Positions 17,669-26,068 are shown, counted from the first letter of the stretch. The stretch is 64,000 bases of DNA from Halalkalicoccus sp. NIPERK01 (GCF_030287405.1 NZ_JASVVV010000001.1:726403-790402); one strand, 5' to 3'. Program-made: numbers and translations. The notes: generated by a model not told the origin, from the sequence alone.

Positions 17669-17872
17669 GTGAAACACACGCTCTCGGAGGCGCGGTCGTC
17701 GCCGGTAGCGCTGGCGGTGTTCCTGCTGGGTCTGGCGGTGTTCGTGTTCGCGGTCGCGTTCTCGGACGGCTCGTGGGGCGCGCCGGTCGGATCGCCGGAG
17801 TGGCTGCTCGGGGCCGCTTTTGCCGCTCTCGCCGTTATCCTCGGCGTTCGCTCCTGGCTGCAAGGCAGGTGA
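17669..17872 (+). CDS. Small two-helix membrane protein (GTG start)
   Basis: 67 residues starting at a GTG (KHTLSEARSSPVALAVFLLG follows the initiator). Two hydrophobic helices (about 12-31 and 45-63) are joined by a short loop SDGSWGAPVGSPEW; the end is WLQGR. No family recognised. Third-position GC is high, as in neighbours, which supports coding. It is divergent from menA; whether it shares the promoter region functionally is unknown. Confidence 0.6.
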   Translation: MKHTLSEARSSPVALAVFLLGLAVFVFAVAFSDGSWGAPVGSPEWLLGAAFAALAVILGVRSWLQGR

Positions 17873-17942
17873 GCGCGGAACCGGATCCGGTCAGTGCTAC
17901 CGAAGCACGTACAGCTAACCCGGGTCGCGTCGTTCCGGTCGC

Positions 17943-18482
17943 ATGGCCCGCGTTCCCTACGTCGAAAGCGAGGACGTCCCCGAACGGCACCGCGACCTGC
18001 TCGTCTCCTCGCTACAGGACCGACCGCTACACGTCTACCGCGCGCTCGGCAACAACCCCGCGGTGCTCGCCGGTCTGCGTGGCTTCCTCGGGTCGCTCTG
18101 GAGCGACAGCGGACTCAGCGACCGGCGGCGCGAACTCGTGATCCTCGCGGTCACGAACGAGATCGGAAACGAGTACGAGTGGCACCAGCACGTCAACATC
18201 GCCCGCGGGGTCGGAATCGACGACGACACCATCGCCGCGGTTTCGAGGGGGGAGTTCGACGCGTTCGACGACGAGGAGGCGACCCTGCTCCGGTACGCGC
18301 TCGCGGTCGTCCGCGGCGAGGTCGGGGACCGGGACCACGACGCGATCACCGAGCGCTACGACGAGTCGGCGGTGGTCGGCATCGCGGCGCTCGCGGAGGG
18401 GTACGCCGCCCTCGGCGGGATCATCGACGCGCTCGGCGTCGAGTTGGAGGAGGAGTTCGTCGGCTGGGAGCCGGACGAGTAG
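17943..18482 (+). CDS. Carboxymuconolactone decarboxylase (CMD/AhpD-like) family protein
   Basis: 179 residues. The CMD core is seen: LSDRRRELVILAVTNEIGNEYEWHQH, where Glu-x-x-x-His replaces the CxxC-x-x-x-H of AhpD. It therefore cannot be a thiol peroxidase of AhpD type and belongs to the Cys-less branch often linked to decarboxylases or unknown enzymes. The C-terminal EGYAALGGIIDALGVELEE helix is also typical. It starts 70 bp after the small membrane protein gene. Confidence 0.82.
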   Translation: MARVPYVESEDVPERHRDLLVSSLQDRPLHVYRALGNNPAVLAGLRGFLGSLWSDSGLSDRRRELVILAVTNEIGNEYEWHQHVNIARGVGIDDDTIAAVSRGEFDAFDDEEATLLRYALAVVRGEVGDRDHDAITERYDESAVVGIAALAEGYAALGGIIDALGVELEEEFVGWEPDE

Positions 18483-18538
18483 TCGGCGTCTCCCACCGCA
18501 GGTCGGCTCCGAGGGGCGTCGATACGGCGGTCCGCGGC

Positions 18539-18988
18539 TCAGACCTCGGTTCTCGATTCCTTCCGGCTGGTCAATCGCTCGGGTACGAGCCGAAAGTAGC
18601 CGAACGAGACCGTTCGCGGCGGCTCGCCGAAGACGTCGACCAGCGGGATGTGGACCCGTTCGAGACCCTGCAGGGTCTCCGTGGCGATCGGCTCCGCGGT
18701 CGTCTCCTCGAGGCGGCCGGTGGCGATGACGCTCTCCCACGCGCTCCCCTCCCGTCCGTAGGTCACGAACGCGACGGTCTCGCCCGCGACGTCCCCCTTC
18801 TCCCGATCGTCGCCCACCGCGAGGCGGAAGTAGAAGGTCGTCTCCGTCGCGTCGTACCCGTACGAGACCGGGATCGCGTGTGGCGGATCGCCGTCCGCCG
18901 TCGGGAACGCCATGACGCCGATGCCGCCGGTCCCGAGGAAGGCGTCCCGCTCGTCGTCGTCCATCTCGACGGGCGTGCTGTCACTCAT
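18539..18988 (-). CDS. Pyridoxamine 5'-phosphate oxidase-like flavin-binding protein
   Basis: 149 residues from the ATG at 18988 (MSDSTPVEMDDDERDAFLGT). Split-barrel flavoprotein pattern: GTGGIGVMAFPTADGDPPHA, then IPVSYGYDATETTFYFRLA, a VAFVTYG strand and ESVIATGRLEE. This matches the haloarchaeal PPOX/nitroreductase-like group that binds FMN or F420; true PNPOx activity is unlikely. It sits downstream of menB on the same strand, 114 bp away, so co-transcription with the men block is possible. Confidence 0.8.
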   Translation of the reverse strand: MSDSTPVEMDDDERDAFLGTGGIGVMAFPTADGDPPHAIPVSYGYDATETTFYFRLAVGDDREKGDVAGETVAFVTYGREGSAWESVIATGRLEETTAEPIATETLQGLERVHIPLVDVFGEPPRTVSFGYFRLVPERLTSRKESRTEV

Positions 18989-19102
18989 ACCGTCCGTAAC
19001 GGCGGGAGAGATGAAAAGTGTGGTCCGTATTCCCACACCGAGAGGAGCGGAACCACCGATCGGTCGCGGGAACGGCGGGCAGCGGGAAGCGGATATCGCC
19101 GG

Positions 19103-20014
19103 TCAGTAGTGCCAGGGGTACTCGTTGAAGTCGGGGTCGCGTTTCTCGAGGAAGGCGTCCCGGCCCTCTCGAGCCTCGTCGGTCATGTAGCCCAGCCTGG
19201 TGGCCTCGCCCGCGAACACCTGCTGGCCGACCATCCCGTCGTCGACGGCGTTGAACCCGAACTTCAGCATTCGAATGGCGGTCGGGCTCTTTCCGTCGAT
19301 CGCCTCGGCCCATTCGAGGGCGACCTCTTCTAGGTCCGCGTGGGCGACCGCCTCGTTTGCCATCCCCATCTCCACCGCTTCCTGGGCCGAGTAGGTCTTC
19401 CCGAGGAAGAAAATCTCTCTGGCCTTCTTCTGGCCGACCTGCCGGGCGAGATAGGCCGAGCCGAAGCCCGCGTCGAAGCTCGCCACGTCGGGATCGGTCT
19501 GGAGGAATTTGGCGTGTTCTTCCGAGGCCAGCGTCATGTCACAGATCACGTGCAGCGAGTGGCCGCCGCCGACCGCCCAGCCCGGCACGACGGCGACGAC
19601 GGGCTTGGGCATGAAGCGGATCAGGCGCTGGACTTCGAGGATGTGGAGCCGACCGGCTTTCGCCTCGCGGACGGCCGCCGAATCCTCATCGCCGGCCTCG
19701 TCGTCGCCACGGTACTCGTAGCCCGAGCCGCCACGAACGGACTGATCCCCTCCCGAACAGAACGCCCACCCGCCGTCCTTCGGCGAGGGGCCGTTCCCGG
19801 TCAGGAGGACGCAGCCGACATCGGTCTGCTTGCGCGCGTGATCCAGCGCGCGGTACAGTTCGTCGACCGTCCCGGGCCGGAAGGCGTTACGCAGATTCGG
19901 CCGGTCGAAGGCGATGCGGACCGCGCCGACCTCGCGCGCGCGATGATACGTGATATCGTCGAAGTCGTTGTCGACGGGTTCCCAGCGGTCGGGATCGAAG
20001 AGGTCCGAAACCAT
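19103..20014 (-). CDS. menB: 1,4-Dihydroxy-2-naphthoyl-CoA synthase
   Basis: 303 residues, crotonase fold. DHNA-CoA synthase hallmarks: RNAFRPGTVDELYRA, FCSGGDQSVRGG, PGWAVGGGHSLHVICDMTLA (oxyanion hole) and FLQTDPDVASFDAGFGSAYL; the C-terminus FNEYPWHY is the typical MenB end. It closes the naphthoate ring from OSB-CoA. The start lies 36 bp after the menD stop, so menF, menD and menB form one minus-strand unit. Confidence 0.95.
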   Translation of the reverse strand: MVSDLFDPDRWEPVDNDFDDITYHRAREVGAVRIAFDRPNLRNAFRPGTVDELYRALDHARKQTDVGCVLLTGNGPSPKDGGWAFCSGGDQSVRGGSGYEYRGDDEAGDEDSAAVREAKAGRLHILEVQRLIRFMPKPVVAVVPGWAVGGGHSLHVICDMTLASEEHAKFLQTDPDVASFDAGFGSAYLARQVGQKKAREIFFLGKTYSAQEAVEMGMANEAVAHADLEEVALEWAEAIDGKSPTAIRMLKFGFNAVDDGMVGQQVFAGEATRLGYMTDEAREGRDAFLEKRDPDFNEYPWHY

Positions 20015-20050
20015 GCGCGGCGCTACGCGGGAGAGCGCAAAAACGTTGGT

Positions 20051-21793
20051 TCATCCGAGGCGCTCACACACTCGCTCGTGGATTTCCTCTCGAGTTCGGT
20101 GGCTCGCCTCGCCGTCGACACGAATCTCGATCACCTGCGTACCGGGACTCGAACACGAGGCCGAATACGCGTCCTCGAAGCCCGAAAGCGAGTCCGTGCG
20201 GACGAACTCGAAGCCGTAGAGGTCGGCCGTCGGCGCGAAGTCCAGCCCGTGGGGCGTCTTGAACTGGCCGGTAAACGGCGGGTCGAAGCCCTCGATGGGG
20301 AGCATGTGGAAGATGCCGCCGCCGTCGTTGTTGAGCAGGACGACCGTGGCGTCGACGCCGCACCGCGAGAGCGCGAGCAGGCCGTTCATGTCGTGGTAGT
20401 ACGCCAGATCCCCGGTGACGAGCACGAGCGGGTCGTCGGTGGCGCTCCCGGCGCCCAGCGCCGTCGAGGTGATCCCGTCGATCCCGCTGGCACCCCGATT
20501 GCCGAGGACGGTGAGGTCGGCCCCCCGGGGTCGGGCGAACCTGTCTGCGTCCCGGACCGGCATCGAGTTCGAGACGAAGACGGTCGCGGGGTCGGGTGCC
20601 CCAGAGAAAACGCGTTCGAGGACCGCGCCCTCAAACAGGCGCTCGGTCTCCTCGTCGATCAGGTTCCAGTAGCGCGCTTCGGCCTCCGCGAACCGCTCGC
20701 GCCATCCCTGGTTCGGGGAGGGGTCGAGATCCGCGGCGAGCGCTTCGGCGAGTTCGGTTCCGTCGGCGACGACGAGGTCCGTCGCCGTGAACGTCGCCTC
20801 GCGCCACTCCCCTGCAGGGTCGACGACGAACTGGCGGACGTCGGCGTCTCGAAGGTACTCGCGGAGCGTTTTGGAGGTGGGCGAGGCCCCGAACCGGAGG
20901 ACGAGGTCGGGGACGGGCCAGTCGACGCTCGCGAGCCACGAGTCGTAGCCGCCGATCACGGTCGCTTCGTCGTCGCCGGACCCGAAGCGCGTTCCCGAGA
21001 GGGGATCGGCGAGGACCGGAAACCCGGTCGCGCCGGCGAGCGCTCGGATCGCCTCGCCGTCGAGACGGTCGGAGGGACCGGCGACGATCAGGCCTCTGTG
21101 GGCGTTCTCGATGGCCGCCGAGAGCGTCCGGCGGTCGCTCTCGGAGAGCGTCGGGCGGCACGGCGTGACCGAGACGAACGGTCCGTCGCGCCCCTCGACG
21201 GCCAGCGGGTGGCGCTCCGCGAGGTCCGCGGGCACGTCGTCCTCGACCTCGATGGGTTCGAGGGGCTTTGCAAAGGGGGCGTTCAGGTGGACCGGTCCCG
21301 CAGGGATCCCCGTGGTCTCGGCGAGCGCCCGGCAGACGGTGGTTCGAAGTGAGCGGAGCCGTCGGGCCTCGGGCGCGGGTTCGGGGAGTTCGCGGTACCA
21401 CCGGACCGAATCGCCGTAGAGCTTCGTCTGGTCGATCGTCTGGTTCGCGCCCGACTCGCGCAGTTCGGTCGGGCGGTCGGCGGTGAGGACGAGCATGGGG
21501 ACCCGCGACTGGGAGGCCTCGATCACCGCGGGGTGGAAGTTCGCGGCGGCGGTTCCGGAGGTACAGACCAGCGGCGTCGGCTCGCCGGTACGCTTCGCGC
21601 GCCCGAGCGCGTAGAAGGCCGCCGAGCGCTCGTCGAGGTGCGAGTGAACCGTAATGGATTCGTGGGTAGCGAAGGCGACTGTGAGGGGAGTCGAGCGGCT
21701 GCCGGGCGCGATACAGACGTCCTCGACGCCAGATTCGACGAGTTCGTCGGCGACGACCCGCCCCCAGAGGGTCGCGCGGTTGGGCGCGGTCAT
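20051..21793 (-). CDS. menD: 2-Succinyl-5-enolpyruvyl-6-hydroxy-3-cyclohexene-1-carboxylate synthase
   Basis: 580 residues from the ATG at 21793 (MTAPNRATLWGRVVADELVE); a longer frame reading into menF is a shadow. ThDP-enzyme layout: Pyr domain with CIAPGSRSTPL and THLDERSA-type loop (HSHLDERSAAFYALG), a central domain, and a PP domain with GNRGASGIDGITSTALG and the ThDP Mg motif continuing to NNDGGGIFHMLP. It joins 2-oxoglutarate to isochorismate. The start overlaps the menF stop (ATGA). Confidence 0.95.
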   Translation of the reverse strand: MTAPNRATLWGRVVADELVESGVEDVCIAPGSRSTPLTVAFATHESITVHSHLDERSAAFYALGRAKRTGEPTPLVCTSGTAAANFHPAVIEASQSRVPMLVLTADRPTELRESGANQTIDQTKLYGDSVRWYRELPEPAPEARRLRSLRTTVCRALAETTGIPAGPVHLNAPFAKPLEPIEVEDDVPADLAERHPLAVEGRDGPFVSVTPCRPTLSESDRRTLSAAIENAHRGLIVAGPSDRLDGEAIRALAGATGFPVLADPLSGTRFGSGDDEATVIGGYDSWLASVDWPVPDLVLRFGASPTSKTLREYLRDADVRQFVVDPAGEWREATFTATDLVVADGTELAEALAADLDPSPNQGWRERFAEAEARYWNLIDEETERLFEGAVLERVFSGAPDPATVFVSNSMPVRDADRFARPRGADLTVLGNRGASGIDGITSTALGAGSATDDPLVLVTGDLAYYHDMNGLLALSRCGVDATVVLLNNDGGGIFHMLPIEGFDPPFTGQFKTPHGLDFAPTADLYGFEFVRTDSLSGFEDAYSASCSSPGTQVIEIRVDGEASHRTREEIHERVCERLG

Positions 21794-23157
21794 TCGCCGA
21801 GCGCGTCCAGGATGGGGCGGTATTTCAGCTGTACCTCCTCCCACTCCTCGTCGGGGTCGCTGTCGGCGACGATCCCGTTGCCCGCGAACAGCGTGACCGT
21901 CTCGTCGCTCGCGACGCCCGAGCGGATCGCCACGGCGAACTCGCCGTCGCCGGCGGCGTCGAACCACCCGACGGGGGCGGCGTACCAGCCCCGCTCGAAC
22001 GTCTCGGTCTCGCGGATCGTCGCCCACGCCGCCTCGGGCGGGAGGCCGCCGACCGCCGGCGTGGGATGGAGCGCCTCGACGATCGAGAGGACGTGGTCGT
22101 CGGCCGCGAGATCCGCTCTGATGGGGGTTCGGAGGTGTTGGATCGTCGCGAGGCGCTTGACGGTCTGGTCCGCGACGCGCACCTCGCCGAGCGGTTCGAG
22201 TTGCTCGCGGATGGTGTCGACGACCACGCCCTGTTCGTGCTGGATCTTCTCGCTTTCGAGCAGCGAGGTCATCAGCGCGTGGTCCTCCTCGGGCGTCCCG
22301 CCGCGCGCGGCCGACCCCGCGAGCGCCTCGGTCTCGACGCGCCGCCCCGAGAGCGAGACCAGCCGTTCGGGCGGCGCGCCGAAAAAGCCCGCCGTCTCCG
22401 TGGGTTCGATCAGGAACCGGTAGCACTCGGGATAGGTCCGTCGAAGGCGTTCGAGCACGTCGGGGATCTCGATATCGGTCTCGAGATCGACCTCGAGCGA
22501 CTGGGCGAGGACGACCTTTCGCAGGTCGGTTGCGGCGATCCGGTCGGTCGCCTCGCTCACCTGGCGGCACCACTCATCGCGGGGGGTGGTGAGCCGGGTC
22601 GCGGCGATGCCCGGCGACCGGCCGCTGGGCTGCATCGCGGGGTGGGCGGCGAGTTCGGATCGGACGCGGTCGAGTTCGGTCTCGACCCCGTCCGCTTCGG
22701 CGTCGGGGCCGTACTCGGAGACCGTGAGCCACGTCGTCTCGTCGGTTCGCGTGAGCTGAACACGGGGGACGACGAACTCGGCGGCGGGAAAGCCCGCCCA
22801 GGGCGGGGTGGGGCCGTGACCGGCGTGAAAGGAAAAGCCGCCGAAGGCCCGCGGACGGGCGGGCGCGGGGAGGTCGCCGCCGGACGCGAGCGCGGTATCG
22901 AGCGTCGAGAAGAGCCGACCGGCGTCCTCGCGGAGGGTCTCGAACCGGTCCGGTCCCCCCGCACGGAGCCGGACGGCCGCGCCGCCGCCGACGATCTCGA
23001 GCCCGTCGGGAGCGGCCCAGTATACCCGCGGGGGCGAACGACCGGCGAGAAACGAGCGATAGGAGAGGTCCGCTAGCTCACGGGCCCGGCTGACGAGGGT
23101 GGCGCCCTCGCCTTCGAGGGGCGCGACCACCGAGCCGTCACGGTGCGGGACGGTCAT
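21790..23157 (-). CDS. menF: Isochorismate synthase
   Basis: 455 residues. The chorismate-binding domain occupies the C-terminal 260 residues: LRKVVLAQSLEVDL (catalytic Lys), FFGAPPERLVSLSGRRVETE, ALAGSAARGGTPEED, and HPTPAVGGLPPEAA followed by ERGWYAAPVGWFDA. The N-terminal 190 residues are the variable lead domain. It converts chorismate to isochorismate, the entry step for MenD. Two origin-type boxes lie 49-89 bp upstream of its start, an unusual promoter context. Confidence 0.93.
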   Translation of the reverse strand: MTVPHRDGSVVAPLEGEGATLVSRARELADLSYRSFLAGRSPPRVYWAAPDGLEIVGGGAAVRLRAGGPDRFETLREDAGRLFSTLDTALASGGDLPAPARPRAFGGFSFHAGHGPTPPWAGFPAAEFVVPRVQLTRTDETTWLTVSEYGPDAEADGVETELDRVRSELAAHPAMQPSGRSPGIAATRLTTPRDEWCRQVSEATDRIAATDLRKVVLAQSLEVDLETDIEIPDVLERLRRTYPECYRFLIEPTETAGFFGAPPERLVSLSGRRVETEALAGSAARGGTPEEDHALMTSLLESEKIQHEQGVVVDTIREQLEPLGEVRVADQTVKRLATIQHLRTPIRADLAADDHVLSIVEALHPTPAVGGLPPEAAWATIRETETFERGWYAAPVGWFDAAGDGEFAVAIRSGVASDETVTLFAGNGIVADSDPDEEWEEVQLKYRPILDALGE

Positions 23158-23205
23158 TACCCGTCCTCGGGGTCCCGGCCCCTTCAGCGTATCTATCCCC
23201 GAGGG

Positions 23206-23225
23206 ACACCTCGTTTCCGGTGAAA
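23206..23225 (+). repeat. Origin recognition box, copy 1
   Basis: Matches the window consensus ACACCNSGTTTCCGGTGAAA exactly (ACACC TCG TTTCCGGTGAAA). Lies between the orc1/cdc6 stop and the menF start, one base before copy 2. Confidence 0.75.
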
Positions 23226-23226
23226 T

Positions 23227-23246
23227 ACACCGGATTTCCGGTGAAC
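23227..23246 (+). repeat. Origin recognition box, copy 2
   Basis: ACACC GGA TTTCCGGTGAAC, two mismatches to the consensus of the five copies. Direct repeat of copy 1 with 21-bp spacing, so both boxes face the same side of the helix. Confidence 0.72.
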
Positions 23247-23268
23247 GGCGGATCGGAAAACGGGACCG

Positions 23269-24465
23269 TCACTCCCCGTCGACGAGGACGTCCCGAACCA
23301 CGGTCGGGTCCTCCAGAAGTCGGTGTCTCGTGTAACTGCCCTCGGCGCTCCCGCCGCTGTGGCGGGACTGTTCGATGATGTCGAGAAAGGCGTGTTCCTT
23401 CAGGAGGTCTCGGACCCGGCGCAACGAGAGGGTCTCCGCCCCTTCCTGCCTGCAGATCTCCTCGTAGACGTCGTAGATCGCGGTGGTGCGAAAGCCCTCG
23501 CTACCGGCGTCGTTCAGCGAGAGGATCGTCAGCGCGTGGAGCACGTACCGCGAGTGGGGGGTCGACCCCCGGATGAGTTCGCGAAACCGGTCGGTCTCGG
23601 CTCGCTTTCTGGCGTCGGTGACGAACCCCTCTCGAACCCGTTCCGCCCCGGTTGACTGGGCGATCTCGCCGGCGTATCTGAGGATGTCGATCGCCTTTCG
23701 GGCGTCGCCGTGTTCGCGCGCGGCCAGCGCCGCCGCCCGCGGGATCACGCCCCCGTCGAGGACGCCCTCGCGGAAGGCGTCGCGCCGGGCCTCCATGATC
23801 TCGCCGAGTTGGGAGGCGTCGTAGGGGGGAAAGACGAACTCGCGCTCGCAGAGGCTCGATTTGACGCGCTCGTCCATGCGGTCCTTGTACCGGATCTTGT
23901 TGCTGATCCCCACCACGCCGATCTTGCAGTCGGTGAGCTTTCCCGCCTCGCCCGCCCGGGATAGTTGCATGAGGATCGCGTCGTCCGCGAGTTTGTCGAT
24001 CTCGTCGAGGATGATGAGGACGACGTCGTAGCTCGCGTCGAGGATGCGCCAGAGGCGCTTGTAGTAGGTCGCGGTGCTGATCCCCTTGTCGGGGACGTTG
24101 ATCCCGGTCTCGTCGGCTCGGTTGAAGCTACTGGCGATCGTCTGGACCGCCTGCGTCTCGGTGGTGTCCTGTGCGCAGTCGACGTAGGCGAAGGCGGCGG
24201 TCACGCCCTCGCTCCTGGCGGCGTCGACGAGCCGTCCGGAGACGTGTTTCGCACACAGGGACTTCCCGGTGCCGGTCTTGCCGTAGATGAGGATGTTGCT
24301 CGGACTCTGTCCGAAGATCGCCGGGTTCACGGCGTTCGCGAGCAGCTTGATCTCCTCGTCTCGCCCGACGATCCGCCCCTCGTCGGGGAGGTGGTTGATC
24401 TCCAGAAGCTCCTTGTTGACGAAGATGGGGTCGTCGCGAATGAACAACTCGTCCGTCTCGACCAT
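23269..24465 (-). CDS. orc1/cdc6: Orc1/Cdc6 family replication initiator
   Basis: 398 residues from the ATG at 24465 (MVETDELFIRDDPIFVNKEL). AAA+ ATPase motifs: Walker A YGKTGTGKS at 61-69, Walker B VVLIILDEID, sensor 1 region IGVVGISN, and the initiator-specific DERVKSSL helix. A winged-helix DNA-binding domain fills the last 110 residues (TTAIYDVYEEICRQEG and SLRRVRDLLKEHAFLD). It binds origin boxes and loads MCM. Haloarchaea carry many paralogues; the N-terminus suggests a secondary rather than the main cdc6-1 type, which is tentative. The gene is flanked on both sides by five copies of one 20-bp box, strong evidence that it serves this origin. Confidence 0.95.
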   Translation of the reverse strand: MVETDELFIRDDPIFVNKELLEINHLPDEGRIVGRDEEIKLLANAVNPAIFGQSPSNILIYGKTGTGKSLCAKHVSGRLVDAARSEGVTAAFAYVDCAQDTTETQAVQTIASSFNRADETGINVPDKGISTATYYKRLWRILDASYDVVLIILDEIDKLADDAILMQLSRAGEAGKLTDCKIGVVGISNKIRYKDRMDERVKSSLCEREFVFPPYDASQLGEIMEARRDAFREGVLDGGVIPRAAALAAREHGDARKAIDILRYAGEIAQSTGAERVREGFVTDARKRAETDRFRELIRGSTPHSRYVLHALTILSLNDAGSEGFRTTAIYDVYEEICRQEGAETLSLRRVRDLLKEHAFLDIIEQSRHSGGSAEGSYTRHRLLEDPTVVRDVLVDGE

Positions 24466-24471
24466 ACACCC

Positions 24472-24491
24472 ACACCACGTTTCCGGTGAAA
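24472..24491 (+). repeat. Origin recognition box, copy 3
   Basis: ACACC ACG TTTCCGGTGAAA. Only six bases separate it from the orc1/cdc6 ATG, so it overlaps the gene's core promoter or leader and may also serve autoregulation. Confidence 0.75.
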
Positions 24492-24519
24492 TAGCGCTTG
24501 CGTTTCGGCCGGGACACAC

Positions 24520-24539
24520 ACACCGGGTTTCCGGTGAAA
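24520..24539 (+). repeat. Origin recognition box, copy 4
   Basis: ACACC GGG TTTCCGGTGAAA, preceded by an ACAC run and followed by CGGG. Identity with copy 5 extends left of the core through a further ACAC, to about 24 bases in all. Confidence 0.8.
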
Positions 24540-24899
24540 CGGGTCGGGAGAGGAGTGAGGTTCAGGCGAAACGGGGGTTCGCGCGGTCGACGGTGACGAA
24601 CGGCGGGACGGGAGCAACCGGCCTCTGACGCCGAGATCGGCCGGCGCGTGGTCGGAAGCTGACGGCCAGGACGATGGAAAAGGGACGTCGGTCGGCCCCA
24701 ACGGAAATGCCGACGGCTCTACCGGATCGACTGGACGCCAAGACGATCACTGATCGTCCTTGATTCCGTTCGACGAATCAGCCAATGGACTGTGACGTAC
24801 ATATGCTATATAAACATACGGAATCCTCCGTGGTCCGTTTCCGAGCAGCGGCCACCATCGAAGCACACCTACGGAGCTTCGCCCCCTCCCTCGGGCGGA

Positions 24900-24919
24900 T
24901 TTCACCGGAAACCCGGTGT
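24900..24919 (-). repeat. Origin recognition box, copy 5 (inverted)
   Basis: On the minus strand reads ACACC GGG TTTCCGGTGAAA, identical to copy 4 including the flanking ACAC run. The opposite orientation makes copies 4 and 5 the inverted pair that encloses the AT-rich core. Confidence 0.8.
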
Positions 24920-25011
24920 GTGTCTCGCCGTCACGCGCCGAGGAACGTAGCGGCGACACGAAGCGATGGCATCCACCCGAGAGTCGTCGTCTATATAATT
25001 GTATCGTTCGT

Positions 25012-25605
25012 CTAACTGTATCGTTCCTCGTTCCACGGATCGGCGGTGTTCGAGTAGCCGCGTTTCTCCCAGAACCCCCGCTCGGGTTCGACCAGAAACT
25101 CGACCCCGTCGACCCACTTCGCGCCCTTGTAGGCGTACTTGTGCGGCGTCACCACGCGGAGCGGCCCGCCGTGCTCCTCGGGGAGCGCCTCACCGCCGAA
25201 CTCCCACGCGAACAACACCTCCTCGCGCATGCAGTCCGCGAGCGGGAGGTTCGTCGTGTAGCCGTCGAGAGCGGAGAACATGACGTGGACCACCTCGTCG
25301 CTCACGCCCGCCCGTTTTGCGAGCGTGGGGAAGGAAACGCCGGTGAACGTACAGTCGAACTTGCTCCACCCGGTCACGCAGTGAAAGTCCTGTTTCTGGG
25401 TCGTCCGCGGGAGGTCCCTGAACTCCTCCCACGAGAGAGCGAGGTCGTCCTCGACGGCACCCGTGACGGTGAACTCCCAGGAATCGGGATCGAACTCCGG
25501 AACCGATCCCTTCGAGAGGACGGGGAACGCCGAGGTCTCGCGTTGGCCGGGCGGCAGTCGATCCTCCCCGAACTCCCGATAGAGGTCGGTGACGTCGGTC
25601 GTCAT
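25012..25605 (-). CDS. Sulfite-oxidase-like molybdopterin oxidoreductase
   Basis: 197 residues. The single domain is the SUOX/YedY-type molybdopterin-binding fold; the Mo-ligating cysteine is C76 in KQDFHCVTGWSKFD. Further family motifs are TVTGAVEDDLALSWEEF and GGPLRVVTPHKYAYKGAKWV. No Tat or Sec signal is visible and no heme or dimerisation domain follows, so it is probably a cytoplasmic MsrP-core-like enzyme of unknown substrate. The mobA and yqeC genes 9-10 kb away could serve its cofactor. Confidence 0.88.
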   Translation of the reverse strand: MTTDVTDLYREFGEDRLPPGQRETSAFPVLSKGSVPEFDPDSWEFTVTGAVEDDLALSWEEFRDLPRTTQKQDFHCVTGWSKFDCTFTGVSFPTLAKRAGVSDEVVHVMFSALDGYTTNLPLADCMREEVLFAWEFGGEALPEEHGGPLRVVTPHKYAYKGAKWVDGVEFLVEPERGFWEKRGYSNTADPWNEERYS

Positions 25606-25757
25606 ACGAGGGGAGAGTCGGCGGGGACACGTATGCCTACCGGCGTCCTCTCGGATCGCAAACCGATGTTTTCCGATCCGGGGATTTCCTTTCGGGTTTC
25701 GAGATGATTTGTCCCGCCAGAGTTAAATACGCCTCTATCGAAGCCCCGACTGTTCCG

Positions 25758-25970
25758 ATGCCGAAAGTAGAAATCACCGTCCCGGAGCACCTCGAAATGC
25801 AGATCGCACAGATGGTCGACCAGGGCGAGTTCGCGACCCGCGAGGAGGCGATCGAGGACCTGCTCTCAGCGGGACTGAAAGCCTACAAGACGAGCGGACC
25901 ACAGATGGACGAGGAGCCCGCACTCGAGGACGACGGGATGATGGGGCACGACGACGAGTACGTCTTCTGA
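25758..25970 (+). CDS. Ribbon-helix-helix (CopG-like) regulator
   Basis: 70 residues from the ATG at 25758 (MPKVEITVPEHLEMQIAQMV). The N-terminal strand VEITVPEHL and the two helices through GEFATREEAIEDLLSAGLKAY form the RHH DNA-binding fold; the C-terminal 25 residues are acidic and Met-rich. An AGTTAAATAC TATA-like box at 25721-25730 supports this start. Target unknown. Confidence 0.8.
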   Translation: MPKVEITVPEHLEMQIAQMVDQGEFATREEAIEDLLSAGLKAYKTSGPQMDEEPALEDDGMMGHDDEYVF

Positions 25971-26068
25971 ACTCGGCCGGAACCGCGACGGGATGCGCGG
26001 AAAACCGCCCATGGGACCGACTGACGCGGGAAATCCTTAACACGCCGACCGCCATACCGGTACCTAGA

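Larger units (their letters stand above)
24466..25011. other. Putative replication origin (oriC-type intergenic region)
   Basis: A 546-bp stretch without a gene between orc1/cdc6 and the molybdoenzyme gene. It holds boxes 3 and 4 in direct orientation and box 5 inverted, so boxes 4 and 5 face each other across 360 bp. Between them lies an AT-rich patch at 24798-24817 (gtacatatgctatataaaca type) and a small hairpin at 24818-24831; a second AT-rich patch (ctatataattgtatcg) is at 24991-25006. Inverted boxes around an AT-rich duplex-unwinding element next to an orc gene is the known haloarchaeal origin layout. Confidence 0.78.

Noticed and set aside
24785-25015. Short frame across the AT-rich origin core
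   Set aside because: Crosses the inverted box and AT-rich element and has atypical composition; not coding.
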